DNA from: Nemertoderma westbladi
Lineage: Eukaryota > Xenacoelomorpha > Nemertodermatida > Nemertodermatidae
Length of the DNA stretch: 56,201 nucleotides
Reading direction: 5' to 3'
Assembly: GCA_032718475.1 (NCBI GenBank)
Contig: JAUCBJ010000950.1
Coordinates: 1-56,201 of the forward strand
Shown here one piece after another: positions 19,901 through 33,157 of the stretch. The position numbers and the translations under genes are program-made. The notes under the pieces were generated by a model. It saw only the letters and a program-made list of their open reading frames with translations, had not been told where the DNA came from and did no database searches. The stretch's first letter is position 1. Each line of letters starts with the position of its first letter.

Positions 19901-21976
19901 TTTTGACTTTCATTTAAGATACTTTATCTCGTGGAGTGGGATAGAAGTTATAAATATGAAAATTGATATGGTTTTTTAAAAAAATCAGAGGATATTTTGA
20001 TAAATTATTGCAGAAAAATACCAAGGATTTTGACATGGATTAAATACTTCATATGTTCATGAAATAGCTGAGATATTTGAGGTGAATTATTGTATTATAA
20101 GTCAACTTCAGCTCTAGTCACTTTGGCAATACGATGAAACTATAATAAATATTCTAGAACACAACAATATTAACAGGGAGATAGGCTACTTATCTCTCCA
20201 CTCAGACAGCCACAGATAGGGGGTGTTCCAACGCAATCAAAATTCATCCATCTCCAGCGGAAAGACGTAGCAAATAACATCTGATTACTGCTATAAATGT
20301 GAGTGTTACCTGTTCTTTTGACGTTCATTTAAGATTCTCTATCTCGTGGAGTGGGATAGAAGTTATAAATATGAAAATCGATATGGTTTTTGTAAAAAAT
20401 CAGAGGATATTTTGATAAATTATTGCAGAAAAACACCAATGATTTTGACATGGCTTTAATACTTCATTATGTTCATGAAATAGCTGAGATATTTGAGGTG
20501 AATTATTGCATTACATAATAACTTTAGCTCCAGCCACTTTAGCAATACGATGAAACTATAATAAATATTCTAGAACACAACAATATTAATACGGAAACAG
20601 GATACTTATCTCTCCACTCAGACAGCCACAGATAGGGGGTGTTCTGACACAATCAAAATTCATCCATCTCCAGCGGAAAGACGTAGCATATACCAGCTGA
20701 TTACTGCTATAAATGTAAGTGTTACCTGTTCTTTTGACGTTCATTTAAGATTCTCTATCTCGTGGAGTGGGATAGAAGTTATAAATATGAAAATCGATAT
20801 GGTTTTTGTAAAAAATTAGAGGATATTTTGATAAATTATTGCAGAAAAACACCAAGGATTTTGACATGGCTTTAATACTCCATTATGTTCATGAAATAGC
20901 TGAGATATTGGAGGTGAATTATTGCATTACATAATAACTTTAGCTCCTGCCACTTTAGCAATACGATGAAACTATAATAAATATTCTAGAACACAACAAT
21001 ATTAATACGGAAACAGGATACTTATCTCTCCACTCAGACAGCCACAGATAGGGGGTGTTCTGACACAATCAAAATTCATCCTTCTCCAGCGGAAAGACGT
21101 AGCATATACCAGCTGATTACTGCTATAAATGTAAGTGTTACCTGTTCTTTTGACTTTCAGTTAAGATTCTCTATCTCGTGGAGTGGGATAGAAGTTATAA
21201 ATATGAAAATCGATATGGTTTTTGAAAAAAATCAGAGGATATTTTGATAAATTATTGCAGAAAAACACCATTGATTTTTGACATGGCTTTAATACTTCAT
21301 TATTTTCATGAAATAGCTGAGATATTTGAGGTGAATTATTGTATTATGAGTTAACTTCAGCTCCAGCCACTTTAGCAATACGATGAAACAATAATAAATA
21401 TTCTAGAACACAGCAATATTAATAGGGAGATAGGCTACTTATCTACCCACGCATACAACAACAGATAGGGGGTGTTCCGACCCAATCAAAATTCATTCAT
21501 CTTCAGCGGAAAGACGTAGCAAATAACAGCTGATTACTTCTATAAATGTAAGTGTTACCTGTTCTTTTGACTTTCATTTAAGATTCTCTATCTCGTGGAG
21601 TGGGTTAGAAGATATAAATTAGAAAATCGATATGGTTTTTAAAAAAAATATGAGGATATTTTGATAAATTATTACAGAAAAACACCAAGTATTTTGACAT
21701 GGCTTTAATACTTCATTATGTTCATGAAATAGCTGTGATATTTGAGGTGAATTATTGCATTACATAATAACTTTAGCTCCAGCCACTTTAGCAATACGAT
21801 GAAACTGCAATAAATATTCTAGAACACAACAATATAAACACGGAAATAGGATACTTATCTCTCCACTTAGACAGCCACAGATAAGTGGTATTCTGACACA
21901 ATCAAAATTCATCCATCTCCAGCGGAAAGACGTAGCAAATAACAGCTGATTACTTCTATAAATGTAAGTGTTACCT
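13967..21976. repeat. Satellite array, block 2
   Basis: About 19 monomers continue the array directly after the LTR element. The first monomer shares the unusual variant TTCTTTTTATTTTC (near 14060) with the copy near 36270, which shows that block 1 and block 2 were contiguous before the insertions. The block ends at GTTACCT, where the second TIR element is inserted. Confidence 0.97.
15930..21976. repeat. Higher-order repeat: 6 monomers, ~2495 bp, ~2.4 copies
   Basis: Rare monomer variants recur at a constant spacing. CATCCTTCTCCAG occurs near 16090, 18584 and 21079, and the AACAACAGATAGGGG variant near 16470, 18962 and 21457, giving 2494-2495 bp. Copies differ at only scattered bases (for example ATTTTGAC near 16900 versus ATTCTGAC near 19395). 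The third copy is cut off by the TIR element at 21977. Confidence 0.9.
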
Positions 21977-21986
21977 CCCTGCAAAC
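21977..21986 (+). repeat. Left TIR of CT-TSD element
   Basis: CCCTGCAAAC is the exact reverse complement of 24789-24798. After a few unmatched bases both ends continue with AACGTTAAT. Confidence 0.9.
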
Positions 21987-21995
21987 CACCAACGT

Positions 21996-22320
21996 TAATC
22001 TAACGTTGGGTTTATGTTAGACATTCGTTAAAAAATGACAGTTAGAATTTAACCATAAACCTACGTTAAAATACGTTAGAATTCTGTCAATTTTTAACGT
22101 TAATTTTTTACAGTTATTATACGTCAAAATTAGACAATTATCTGACAATACCATATTTTTTAACGTTACTTTAATGTTAATTTTTAACGTTAATTTTTTA
22201 CTGTAATTATACGTTAAAAATCCACAGAGATCTGACATTTACAATTTTTTTAACGTTGATTTAACGTTAATTTTTAACGTTCATTATTAACGTTAATTTA
22301 GCATTAATATACATCAGATT
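21996..22320. repeat. Left subterminal AACGTT palindrome cluster
   Basis: The palindrome AACGTT, usually within TTAACGTTAAT or TTTTTAACGTTA, recurs roughly every 15-40 bp in both senses (palindromic by nature). Likely transposase-binding or fold-back sequence, by analogy with other TIR elements. The 73-codon minus-strand frame over it is repeat-derived. Confidence 0.85.
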
Positions 22321-24454
22321 TTAACGATGATTATTGAATCACTTAACTGATTCATCAATGGATAACATTGGCTATGTCTAGCTGACCATCCGATGACTTT
22401 GTTCATTTCGTATTTTGTTAAATTTTTGTGATACGAGTGTAATTTTTTAAATATTATCTTTAAATATTTTCCTTACTAGTCAGCATCATTGTACCAGTAC
22501 CAAGCGTACAGTAAGCCAGGGCATAAATTTTATTGACAATTCCATCTTCATGGTCATAACGTTTTGACTTTTATTAACTAATTTTATTGAAGATAGCGAC
22601 GAAATGTTCAGGAGACGAAAAAAACTAATTTAGAAACTAACTTTGTACGAATGCGAAATTATTGGAGGTGACGAACGAAACGAGACTTAATTTGGGCCGT
22701 GGACCCAATTACGGTTACCAAGAGTTACAGTAACTGACTACCACAAACATTTACAAATCGAGAAACTTGATCAACACGATTCCTATTTTATAGGCAATAC
22801 CAATCTTATATTCTACCAGGAGATTGAGCCTAATTACATCGCTATAAACAGTAAGAATTTGACCGTATCTGAGGGCATTGTATCACATATTCATTATTAT
22901 TCAGGATAATGTGTCCTGAAAATACTCATACATATTCTTTCGGTTGACTCAACAGTTGTCTCTTATTTGTCTCTCATTGGTTCTCTCTGTTGACTCACCT
23001 GTGGACTCTCTGTTGTATTGTTGAAATAAGTAGTAAACAGAATTTATGAATACGGGGTCATCTTTTTTTCCTGTCTAGAGTACTGTAGCTGTTGAGTTAA
23101 TATCCTGACCTAACCATCTGAATTATAATAAATGTATCACATGTGTATTGTTCAGTTGAGATCATGTGTACAGTACTACACTGAAAATACAAACTACCGT
23201 TCAAAAGTTTAAATAGCGGTTATGGACAATTCCAAGTGTGGCTTATTCGTCGAGTCAAAAAGACCAGCGTTTTTCTAAATAATCCGTAACAAATGACATG
23301 AAGCCCAGTTTGCATATTACCAATTATGGTGTCGTTTCAGCCTATTTTAACATATTATTAACTTACTTTCGTGAATATTTAATGTTGATAAGATTTCACC
23401 ATTTAAGCAAGGTACATTTTAAAGGAAAGGAGCAAGTACAGTAGTAGCAAGCAGGCTTTTCTAACCAAAACAATAAACTAAATTTTGGAGCACAATTTAC
23501 AGTACAATTTTTACATCTAGGCACTAAGTTTTCAATATTAAGTTAACATTAACCTTATGGGAAGACTGAAACGACACCCCCAATTGGCAATTTAGGACCG
23601 GGTTACCAAATTAGTATGAAATTTGATCTCCCTTCACTGCGTCCGAACTCCTTAAATGATATAATATCAGCTTAAAAACTAATATAGATAATTGGTAATA
23701 ACTGTAAATTAATTCCTTCCCACGAATCTGGTAACTAATTACAAATATTTATGGCAATTAGTGTTAATTAAGAAGTTTAATTAGGGGATACCCAATTTTG
23801 CAATTAATTTTATTTCGGATATCATACTGTATTTTGCAATGAAACAATGTGGGGTAATAGTAAAATGTTTCATGATAACATAATATTATCCGAGGGGGGG
23901 GGGGGGGGGGGGGGGAGTATTCGGTCGTACCTCAACACTGGGGATGGGGAAGGGTGCTTAGTTGGACATACCTCGTCAGTAGTGAGGGGGGGGGGGGGGG
24001 GTAGTAGGACATATCTGCCGTGCAATGTGATAAGACCGTATCTACTCTAGTTCTCGAGCTATTCAATGTAAAAAGGCCGTAAGTCACATATGTATAGGGC
24101 CTAGTGTTACAAAGGAAAAAGAGCCTAAGTGCAATACAAAAGACATAAAATTAGAGGATTTCAAATCTGAAAATTGATTGCTGAGATCTGTTTGTATGCA
24201 TTTTTATTAATTACCCGAAGAAGCCCTGATGGGAGAAAGCTTTTAATTTATCTGATGTTATTAATTCCATTAGTCACCTGAGGTCAACCCACCCTACCCT
24301 AACTGTTTAATATGAGAATGCCTTCTTAGGTTGTTTCGAGTTATCACTGTCTACTACCGGTGTGACCGTCAAGATGTAAGTTTAGACTGATAGCCAGAAC
24401 CAGACCAATAGTCAGCCAGATAAGATAAAGCAATTGTCTGGGATATGCCATTAT
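22321..24454. other. Interior of CT-TSD element, no gene
   Basis: Mostly AT-rich unique sequence without a coding frame. An imperfect inverted repeat of about 25 bp (GTGTCGTTTCAG at 23329-23340 against CTGAAACGACAC at 23566-23577, extending a further 13 bp with mismatches) encloses about 225 bp. A 22-base G run (23894-23915) and a 16-base G run (23986-24001) flank a short imperfectly repeated stretch containing GGACATA. Confidence 0.65.
23894..24001. repeat. Two poly-G runs (22 and 16)
   Basis: G runs at 23894-23915 and 23986-24001 are separated by 70 bp. A 67-codon frame across them is glycine-rich only because of the runs and is not a gene. Confidence 0.95.
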
Positions 24455-24788
24455 TTGTTAACGTTAATTAACTTTAACATTAATTAAGCGTTAATCATTA
24501 CAGTTGTTTTTATCATTGTCAGTAATATGTCATTTTTTAACGTTAAACATACAATATATTCCAACGATCCAAACTGATTGTCAGTAATATGTCATTTTTT
24601 AACGTTAAACATACAATATATTTTGACGATCCAAATCACTACCGTTTAAAATTAACGTTAATTTGCGTTAATTTTTAACGTTAAAAGGGCGGCCAAACTA
24701 ACGTTATTTATATGTATTTTTTACGTTAATAATTAACGTTGGCATTGTCAAAAAATAACGTTTATTAATGCATTATTAACGTTAAATT
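24455..24788. repeat. Right subterminal AACGTT palindrome cluster
   Basis: The same AACGTT-type palindromes as at the left end recur up to the right TIR. Within the cluster a 62-bp unit starting TGTCAGTAATATGTC is tandemly repeated (24517 and 24579). Confidence 0.85.
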
Positions 24789-24798
24789 GTTTGCAGGG
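24789..24798 (-). repeat. Right TIR of CT-TSD element
   Basis: GTTTGCAGGG is the exact inverse of the left end and is followed by the second CT target-site copy. Confidence 0.9.
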
Positions 24799-27700
24799 CT
24801 GTTCTTTTGACTTTCATTTAAGATTCTTTATCTCGTGGAGTGGGATAGAAGTTATAAATATGAAAATCGATATGGTTTTTGAAAAAAATCAGAGGATATT
24901 TTGATAAATTATTGCAGAAAAATACCAAGGATTTTGACATGGATTTAATACTTCATTATGTTCATGAAATAGCTGAGATATTTGAGGTGAATTATTGCAT
25001 TACATAATAACTTTAGCTCCAGCCACTTTAGCAATGCGATGAAACTATAATAAATATTCTAGAACACAACAATATTAATAGGGAGATAGGCTACTTATCT
25101 CTCAACTCAGACAGCCACAGATAGGGGGTGTTCTGACACAATCAAAATTCATCCATCTCCAGCGGAAAGACGTAGCATATAACAGCTGATTACTGCTATA
25201 AATGTAAGTGTTACCTGTTCTTTTGACTTTCATTTAAGATTCTCTATCTCGTGGAGTGGGTTAGAAGTTATAAATATTAAAATCGATATGGTTATAGTAA
25301 AGAATCAGAGGATATTTTGATAAATTATTGCAGAAAAATACCAAGGATTTTGACATGGCTTTAATACTTCATTATGTTCATGAAATAGCTGAGATATTTG
25401 AGGTGAATTATTGTATTATGAGTTAACTTCAGCTCCAGTCACTTTGGCAATACGATGAAACTATAAAAAATATTCTAGAACACAACAATATTAATAGGGA
25501 GATAGGCTACTTATCTCTCCACTCAGAAAGCCACAGATAGGGGGTGTTCTGACACAATCAAAATTCATCCATCTCCAGCAGAAAGACGTAGCAAATAACA
25601 GCTGATTACTTCTATAAATGTCAGTGTTACCTGTTCTTTTGACTTTCATTTAAGATTCTTTATCTCGTGGAGTGGGATAGAAGTTATAAATATGAAAATT
25701 GATATGGTTTTTGAAAAAAATCAGAGGATATTTTGATAAATTATTGCAGAAAAATACCAAGGATTTTGACATGGATTTAATACTTCATTATGTTCATGAA
25801 ATAGCTGAGATATTTGAGGTGAATTATTGTATTATGAGTCAACTTCAGCTCTAGTCACTTTGGCAATACGATGAAACTATAATAAATATTCTAGAACACA
25901 ACAATATTAACAGGGAGATAGGCTACTTATCTCTCCACTCAGACAGCCACAGATAGGGGGTGTTCCAACGCAATCAAAATTCATCCATCTCCAGCGGAAA
26001 GACGTAGCAAATAACATCTGATTACTGCTATAAATGTGAGTGTTACCTGTTCTTTTGACGTTCATTTAAGATTCTCTATCTCGTGGAGTGGGATAGAAGT
26101 TATAAATATGAAAATCGATATGGTTTTTGTAAAAAATCAGAGGATATTTTGATAAATTATTGCAGAAAAACACCAAGGATTTTGACATGGCTTTAATACT
26201 TCATTATGTTCATGAAATAGCTGAGATATTTGAGGTGAATTATTGCATTACATAATAACTTTAGCTCCAGCCACTTTAGCAATACGATGAAACTATAATA
26301 AATATTCTAGAACACAACAATATTAATACGGAAACAGGATACTTATCTCTCCACTCAGACAGCCACAGATAGGGGGTGTTCTGACACAATCAAAATTCAT
26401 CCATCTCCAGCGGAAAGACGTAGCATATACCAGCTGATTACTGCTATAAATGTAAGTGTTACCTGTTCTTTTGACGTTCATTTAAGATTCTCTATCTCGT
26501 GGAGTGGGATAGAAGTTATAAATATGAAAATCGATATGGTTTTTGTAAAAAATTAGAGGATATTTTGATAAATTATTGCAGAAAAACACCAAGGATTTTG
26601 ACATGGCTTTAATACTTCATTATGTTCATGAAATAGCTGAGATATTGGAGGTGAATTATTGCATTACATAATAACTTTAGCTCCTGCCACTTTAGCAATA
26701 CGATGAAACTATAATAAATATTCTAGAACACAACAATATTAATATGGAAACAGGATACTTATCTCTCCACTCAGACAGCCACAGATAGGGGGTGTTCTGA
26801 CACAATCAAAATTCATCCATCTCCAGCGGAAAGACGTAGCATATAACAGCTGATTACTGCTATAAATGTAAGTGTTACCTGTTCTTTTGACTTTCATTTA
26901 AGATTCTCTATCTCGTGGAGTGGGTTAGAAGTTATAAATATTAAAATCGATATGGTTATAGTAAAGAATCAGAGGATATTTTGATAAATTATTGCAGAAA
27001 AATACCAAGGATTTTGACATGGCTTTAATACTTCATTATGTTCATGAAATAGCTGAGATATTTGAGGTGAATTATTGTATTATGAGTTAACTTCAGCTCC
27101 AGTCACTTTGGCAATACGATGAAACTATAAAAAATATTCTAGAACACAACAATATTAATAGGGAGATAGGCTACTTATCTCTCCACTCAGAAAGCCACAG
27201 ATAGGGGGTGTTCTGACACAATCAAAATTCATCCATCTCCAGCAGAAAGACGTAGCAAATAACAGCTGATTACTTCTATAAATGTCAGTGTTACCTGTTC
27301 TTTTGACTTTCATTTAAGATTCTTTATCTCGTGGAGTGGGATAGAAGTTATAAATATGAAAATTGATATGGTTTTTGAAAAAAAACAGAGGATATTTTGA
27401 TAAATTATTGCAGAAAAATACCAAGGATTTTGACATGGATTTAATACTTCATTATGTTCATGAAATAGCTGAGATATTTGAGGTGAATTATTGCATTACA
27501 TAATAACTTTAGCTCCAGCCACTTTAGCAATGCGATGAAACTATAATAAATATTCTAGAACACAACAATATTAATAGGGAGATAGGCTACTTATCTCTCA
27601 ACTCAGACAGCCACAGATAGGGGGTGTTCTGACACAATCAAAATTCATCCATCTCCAGCGGAAAGACGTAGCATATAACAGCTGATTACTGCTATAAATG

Positions 27701-29699
27701 TAAGTGTTACCTGTTCTTTTGACTTTCATTTAAGATTCTCTATATCGTGGAGTGGGTTAGAAGTTATAAATATTAAAATCGATATGGTTATAGTAAAGAA
27801 TCAGAGGATATTTTGATAAATTATTGCAGAAAAATACCAAGGATTTTGACATGGCTTTAATACTTCATTATGTTCATGAAATAGCTGAGATATTTGAGGT
27901 GAATTATTGTATTATGAGTTAACTTCAGCTCCAGTCACTTTGGCAATACGATGAAACTATAAAAAATATTCTAGAACACAACAATGTTAATAGGGAGATA
28001 GGCTACTTATCTCTCCACTCAGAAAGCCACAGATAGGGGGTGTTCTGACACAATCAAAATTCATCCATCTCCAGCAGAAAGACATAGCAAATAACAGCTG
28101 ATTACTTCTATAAATGTCAGTGTTACCTGTTTTTTTGACTTTCATTTAAGATTCTTTATCTCGTGGAGTGGGATAGAAGTTATAAATATGAAAATTGATA
28201 TGGTTTTTGAAAAAAAACAGAGGATATTTTGATAAATTATTGCAGAAAAATACCAAGGATTTTGACATGGATTTAATACTTCATTATGTTCATGAAATAG
28301 CTGAGATATTTGAGGTGAATTATTGCATTACATAATAACTTTAGCTCCAGCCACTTTAGCAATGCGATGAAACTATAATAAATATTCTAGAACACAACAA
28401 TATTAATAGGGAGATAGGCTACTTATCTCTCAACTCAGACATCCACAGATAGGGGGTGTTCTGACACAATCAAAATTCATGCATCTCCAGCGGAAAGACG
28501 TAGCAAATAACAGCTGATTACTTCTATAAATGTAAGTGTTACCTGTTCTTTTGACTTTCATTTAAGATACTTTATCTCGTGGAGTGGGATAGAAGTTATA
28601 AATATGAAAATTGATATGGTTTTTGAAAAAAATCAGAGGATATTTTGATAAATTATTGCAGAAAAATACCAAGGATTTTGACATGGATTTAATACTTCAT
28701 TATGTTCATGAAATAGCTGAGATATTTGAGGTGAATTATTGTATTATGAGTCAACTTCAGCTCTAGTCACTTTGGCAATACGATGAAACTATAATAAATA
28801 TTCTAGAACACAACAATATTAATACGGAAACAGGATACTTATCTCTCCACTCAGACAGCCACAGATAGGGGGTGTTCCGACACAATCAAAATTCATCCAT
28901 CTCCAGCGGAAAGACGTAGCATATAACAGCTGATTACTGCTATAAATGTAAGTGTTACCTGTTCTTTTGACGTTCATTTAAGATTCTCTATCTCGTGGAG
29001 TGGGATAGAAGTTATAAATATGAAAATCGATATGGTTATAGTAAAGAATCAGAGGATATTTTGATAAATTATTGCAGAAAAACACCAAGGATTTTGACAT
29101 GGCTTTAATACTTCATTATGTTCATGAAATAGCTGAGATATTGGAGGTGAATTATTGCATTACATAATAACTTTAGCTCCTGCCACTTTAGCAATACGAT
29201 GAAACTATAATAAATATTCTAGAACACAACAATATTAATACGGAAACAGGATTCTTATCTCTCCACTCAGACAGCCACAGATAGGGGGTGTTCTGACACA
29301 ATCAAAATTCATCCATCTCCAGCGGAAAGACGTAGCATATAACAGCTGATTACTGCTATAAATGTAAGTGTTACCTGTTCTTTTGACTTTCATTGAAGAT
29401 TCTCTATCTCGTGGAGTGGGTTAGAAGTTATAAATATTAAAATCGATATGTTTATAGTAAAGAATCAGAGGATATTTTGATAAATTATTGCAGAAAAATA
29501 CCAAGGATTTTGACATGGCTTTAATACTTCATTATGTTCATGAAATAGCTGAGATATTTGAGGTGAATTATTGTATTATGAGTTAATTTCAGCTCCAGTC
29601 ACTTTGGCAATACGATGAAACTATAAAAAATATTCTAGAACACAACAATATTAATAGGGAGATAGGCTACTTATCTCTCCACTCAGAAAGCCACAGATA

Positions 29700-32600
29700 G
29701 GGGGTGTTCCAACGCAATCAAAATTAATCCATCTCCCTCGGAAAGACGTAGCAAATAACAGCTGATTACTGCTATAAATGTAAGTGTTACCTGTTCTTTT
29801 GACGTTCATTTAAGATTCTCTATCTCGTGGAGTGGGATAGAAGTTATAAATATGAAAATCGATATGGTTTTTGAAAAAAATCAGACGAAATTTTGATAAA
29901 TTATTGCAGAAAAACACCAATGATTTTGACATGGCTTTAATACTTCATTATGTTCATGAAATAGCTGAGATATTTGAGGTGAATTATTGCATTACATAAT
30001 AACTTTAGCTCCAGTCACTTTGGCAATACGATGAAACAATAATAAATATTCTAGAACACAACAATATTAATAGGGAGATAGGATACTTATCTCTCCACTC
30101 AGACAGCCACAGATAGGGGGTGTTCCAACGCAATCAAAATTAATCCATCTCCCTCGGAAAGACGTAGCAAATAACAGCTGATTACTGCTATAAATGTAAG
30201 TGTTACCTGTTCTTTTGACGTTCATTTAAGATTCTCTATCTCGTGGAGTGGGATAGAAGTTATAAATATGAAAATCGATATGGTTTTTGTAAAAAATCAG
30301 AGGATATTTTGATAAATTATTGCAGAAAAACACCAAGGATTTTGACATGGCTTTAATACTTCATTATGTTCATGAAATAGCTGAGATATTTGAGGTGAAT
30401 TATTGCATTACATAATAACTTTAGCTCCAGCCACTTTAGCAATACGATGAAACTATAATAAATATTCTAGAACACAACAATATTAATAGGGAGATAGGCT
30501 ACTTATTTCTCAACTCAGACAGCCACAGATAGGTGGTGTTCTGACACACTCAAAATTCATCCATCTCCAGCGGAAAGACGTAGCAAATAACAGCTGATTA
30601 CTTCTATAAATGTAAGTGTTACCTGTTCTTTTGACTTTCATTTAAGATTCTTTATCTCGTGGAGTGGGATAGAAGTTATAAATATGAAAATTGATATGGT
30701 TTTTGAAAAAAATCAGAGGATATTTTGATAAATTATTGCAGAAAAATAACAAAGATTTTGACATGGATTTAATACTTCATTATGTTCATGAAATAGCTGA
30801 GATATTTGAGGTCAATTATTGCATTACATAATAACTTTTAGCTCCAGCCACTTTAGCAATGCGATGAAACTATAATAAATATTCTAGAACACAACAATAT
30901 TAATAGGGAGATAGGCTACTTATCTCTCAACTCAGACAGCCACAGATAGGGGTGTTCTGACACAATCAAAATTCATCCATCTCCAGCGGAAAGACGTAGC
31001 AAATAACAGCTGATTACTTCTATAAATGTAAGTGTTACCTGTTCTTTTGATTTTCATTTAAGATTATCTATCTCGTGGAGTGGGTTAGAAGTTATAAATA
31101 TTAAAATCGATATGTTTATAGTAAAGAATCAGAGGATATTTTGATAAATTATTGCAGAAAAATACCAAGGATTTTGACATGGCTTTAATACTTCATTATG
31201 TTCATGAAATAGCTGAGATATTTGAGGTGAATTATTGTATTATGAGTTAATTTCAGCTCCAGTCACTTTGGCAATACGATGAAACTATAAAAAATATTCT
31301 AGAACACAACAATATTAATAGGGAGATAGGCTACTTATCTCTCCACTCAGAAAGCCACAGATAGGGGGTGTTCCAACGCAATCAAAATTAATCCATCTCC
31401 CTCGGAAAGACGTAGCAAATAACAGCTGATTACTGCTATAAATGTAAGTGTTACCTGTTCTTTTGACGTTCATTTAAGATTCTCTATCTCGTGGAGTGGG
31501 ATAGAAGTTATAAATATGAAAATCGATATGGTTTTTGAAAAAAATCAGACGAAATTTTGATAAATTATTGCAGAAAAACACCAATGATTTTGACATGGCT
31601 TTAATACTTCATTATGTTCATGAAATAGCTGAGATATTTGAGGTGAATTATTGCATTACATAATAACTTTAGCTCCAGTCACTTTGGCAATACGATGAAA
31701 CAATAATAAATATTCTAGAACACAACAATATTAATAGGGAGATAAGATACTTATCTCTCCACTCAGAAAGCCACAGATAGGGGGTGTTCCAACGCAATCA
31801 AAATTAATCCATCTCCCTCGGAAAGACGTAGCAAATAACAGCTGATTACTGCTATAAATGTAAGTGTTACCTGTTCTTTTGACGTTCATTTAAGATTATC
31901 TATCTCGTGGAGTGGGATAGAAGTTATAAATATGAAAATCGATATGGTTTTTGTAAAAAATCAGAGGATATTTTGATAAATTATTGCAGAAAAACACCAA
32001 GGATTTTGACATGGCTTTAATACTTCATTATGTTCATGAAATAGCTGAGATATTTGAGGTGAATTATTGCATTACATAATAACTTTAGCTCCAGCCACTT
32101 TAGCAATACGATGAAACTATAATAAATATTCTAGAACACAACAATATTAATAGGGAGATAGGCTACTTATTTCTCAACTCAGACAGCCACAGATAGGTGG
32201 TGTTCTGACACACTCAAAATTCATCCATCTCCAGCGGAAAGACGTAGCAAATAACAGCTGATTACTTCTATAAATGTAAGTGTTACCTGTTCTTTTGACT
32301 TTCATTTAAGATTCTTTATCTCGTGGAGTGGGATAGAAGTTATAAATATGAAAATTGATATGGTTTTTGAAAAAAATCAGAGGATATTTTGATAAATTAT
32401 TGCAGAAAAATAACAAAGATTTTGACATGGATTTAATACTTCATTATGTTCATGAAATAGCTGAGATATTTGAGGTCAATTATTGCATTACATAATAACT
32501 TTAGCTCCAGCCACTTTAGCAATGCGATGAAACTATAATAAATATTCTAGAACACAACAATATTAATAGGGAGATAGGCTACTTATCTCTCAACTCAGAC

Positions 32601-32990
32601 AGCCACAGATAGGGGTGTTCTGACACAATCAAAATTCATCCATCTCCAGCGGAAAGACGTAGCAAATAACAGCTGATTACTTCTATAAATGTAAGTGTTA
32701 CCTGTTCTTTTGATTTTCATTTAAGATTATCTATCTCGTGGAGTGGGTTAGAAGTTATAAATATTAAAATCGATATGGTTATAGTAAAGAATCAGATGAT
32801 ATTTTGATAAATTATTGCAGAAAAACACCAATTATTTTGACATGGCTTTAATACTTCATTATGTTCATGAAATAGCTGAGATATTTGAGGTGAATTATTG
32901 CATTACATAATAATTTTAGCTCCAGCCACTTTAGCAATACGATGAAACAATAATAAATATTCTAGAACACAGCAATATTAATAGGGAGAT
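29700..32990. repeat. Higher-order repeat: 4 monomers, ~1664 bp, two copies
   Basis: The variant CATCTCCCTCGG occurs near 29735, 30151, 31397 and 31814, and CAGACGAAATTTTG near 29882 and 31547. Both give a spacing of about 1663-1665 bp, which is four monomers. Confidence 0.85.
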
Positions 32991-33016
32991 AGGATACTTA
33001 TCTCTCCAGCCAGAAA

Positions 33017-33157
33017 CCAGTTTAACTGAGTACCAGTTAAATAACTGGGAGCAAATCTTGGGATAGGAGTAGCGCCCACCCCTACCCTCGGGTAGCAGCT
33101 ATCGAAAGAGGAGCCTTCGGGTCGCCTCCGGCTTCAGCCGACTGTTTGCTTGCTTTG
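33017..33157. mobile_element. SINE-like insert, copy 2 (141 bp)
   Basis: This is the same 141-bp unit as 5063-5190 plus 8319-8331, uninterrupted. It has the CTTCAGCCGACTG variant and a left flank of CAGCCAGAAA. The right flank is CCACCCAGAAA. It pairs with copy 4 (44484-44624), which shares both variants. Confidence 0.65.

Larger units (their letters stand above)
21977..24798. mobile_element. 2822-bp TIR DNA transposon, TSD CT, non-coding
   Basis: The element begins CCCTGCAAAC and ends GTTTGCAGGG, a 10-bp perfect terminal inverted repeat. It is flanked by CT (21975-21976 and 24799-24800). Uninterrupted monomers read GTTACCTGTTC with one CT, so the duplication is proven within the array. About 340 bp at each end are dense in AACGTT-type palindromes. 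No transposase or other gene is found in the middle, which holds AT-rich unique sequence and two G runs. It is therefore a non-autonomous element whose autonomous partner is outside this window. Superfamily is unassigned. Confidence 0.85.

Noticed and set aside
23316-23591. A further nested MITE delimited by the GTGTCGTTTCAG inverted repeat
   Set aside because: The arms are short and mismatched and no target-site duplication flanks them, so it was kept only as a note in the element interior.
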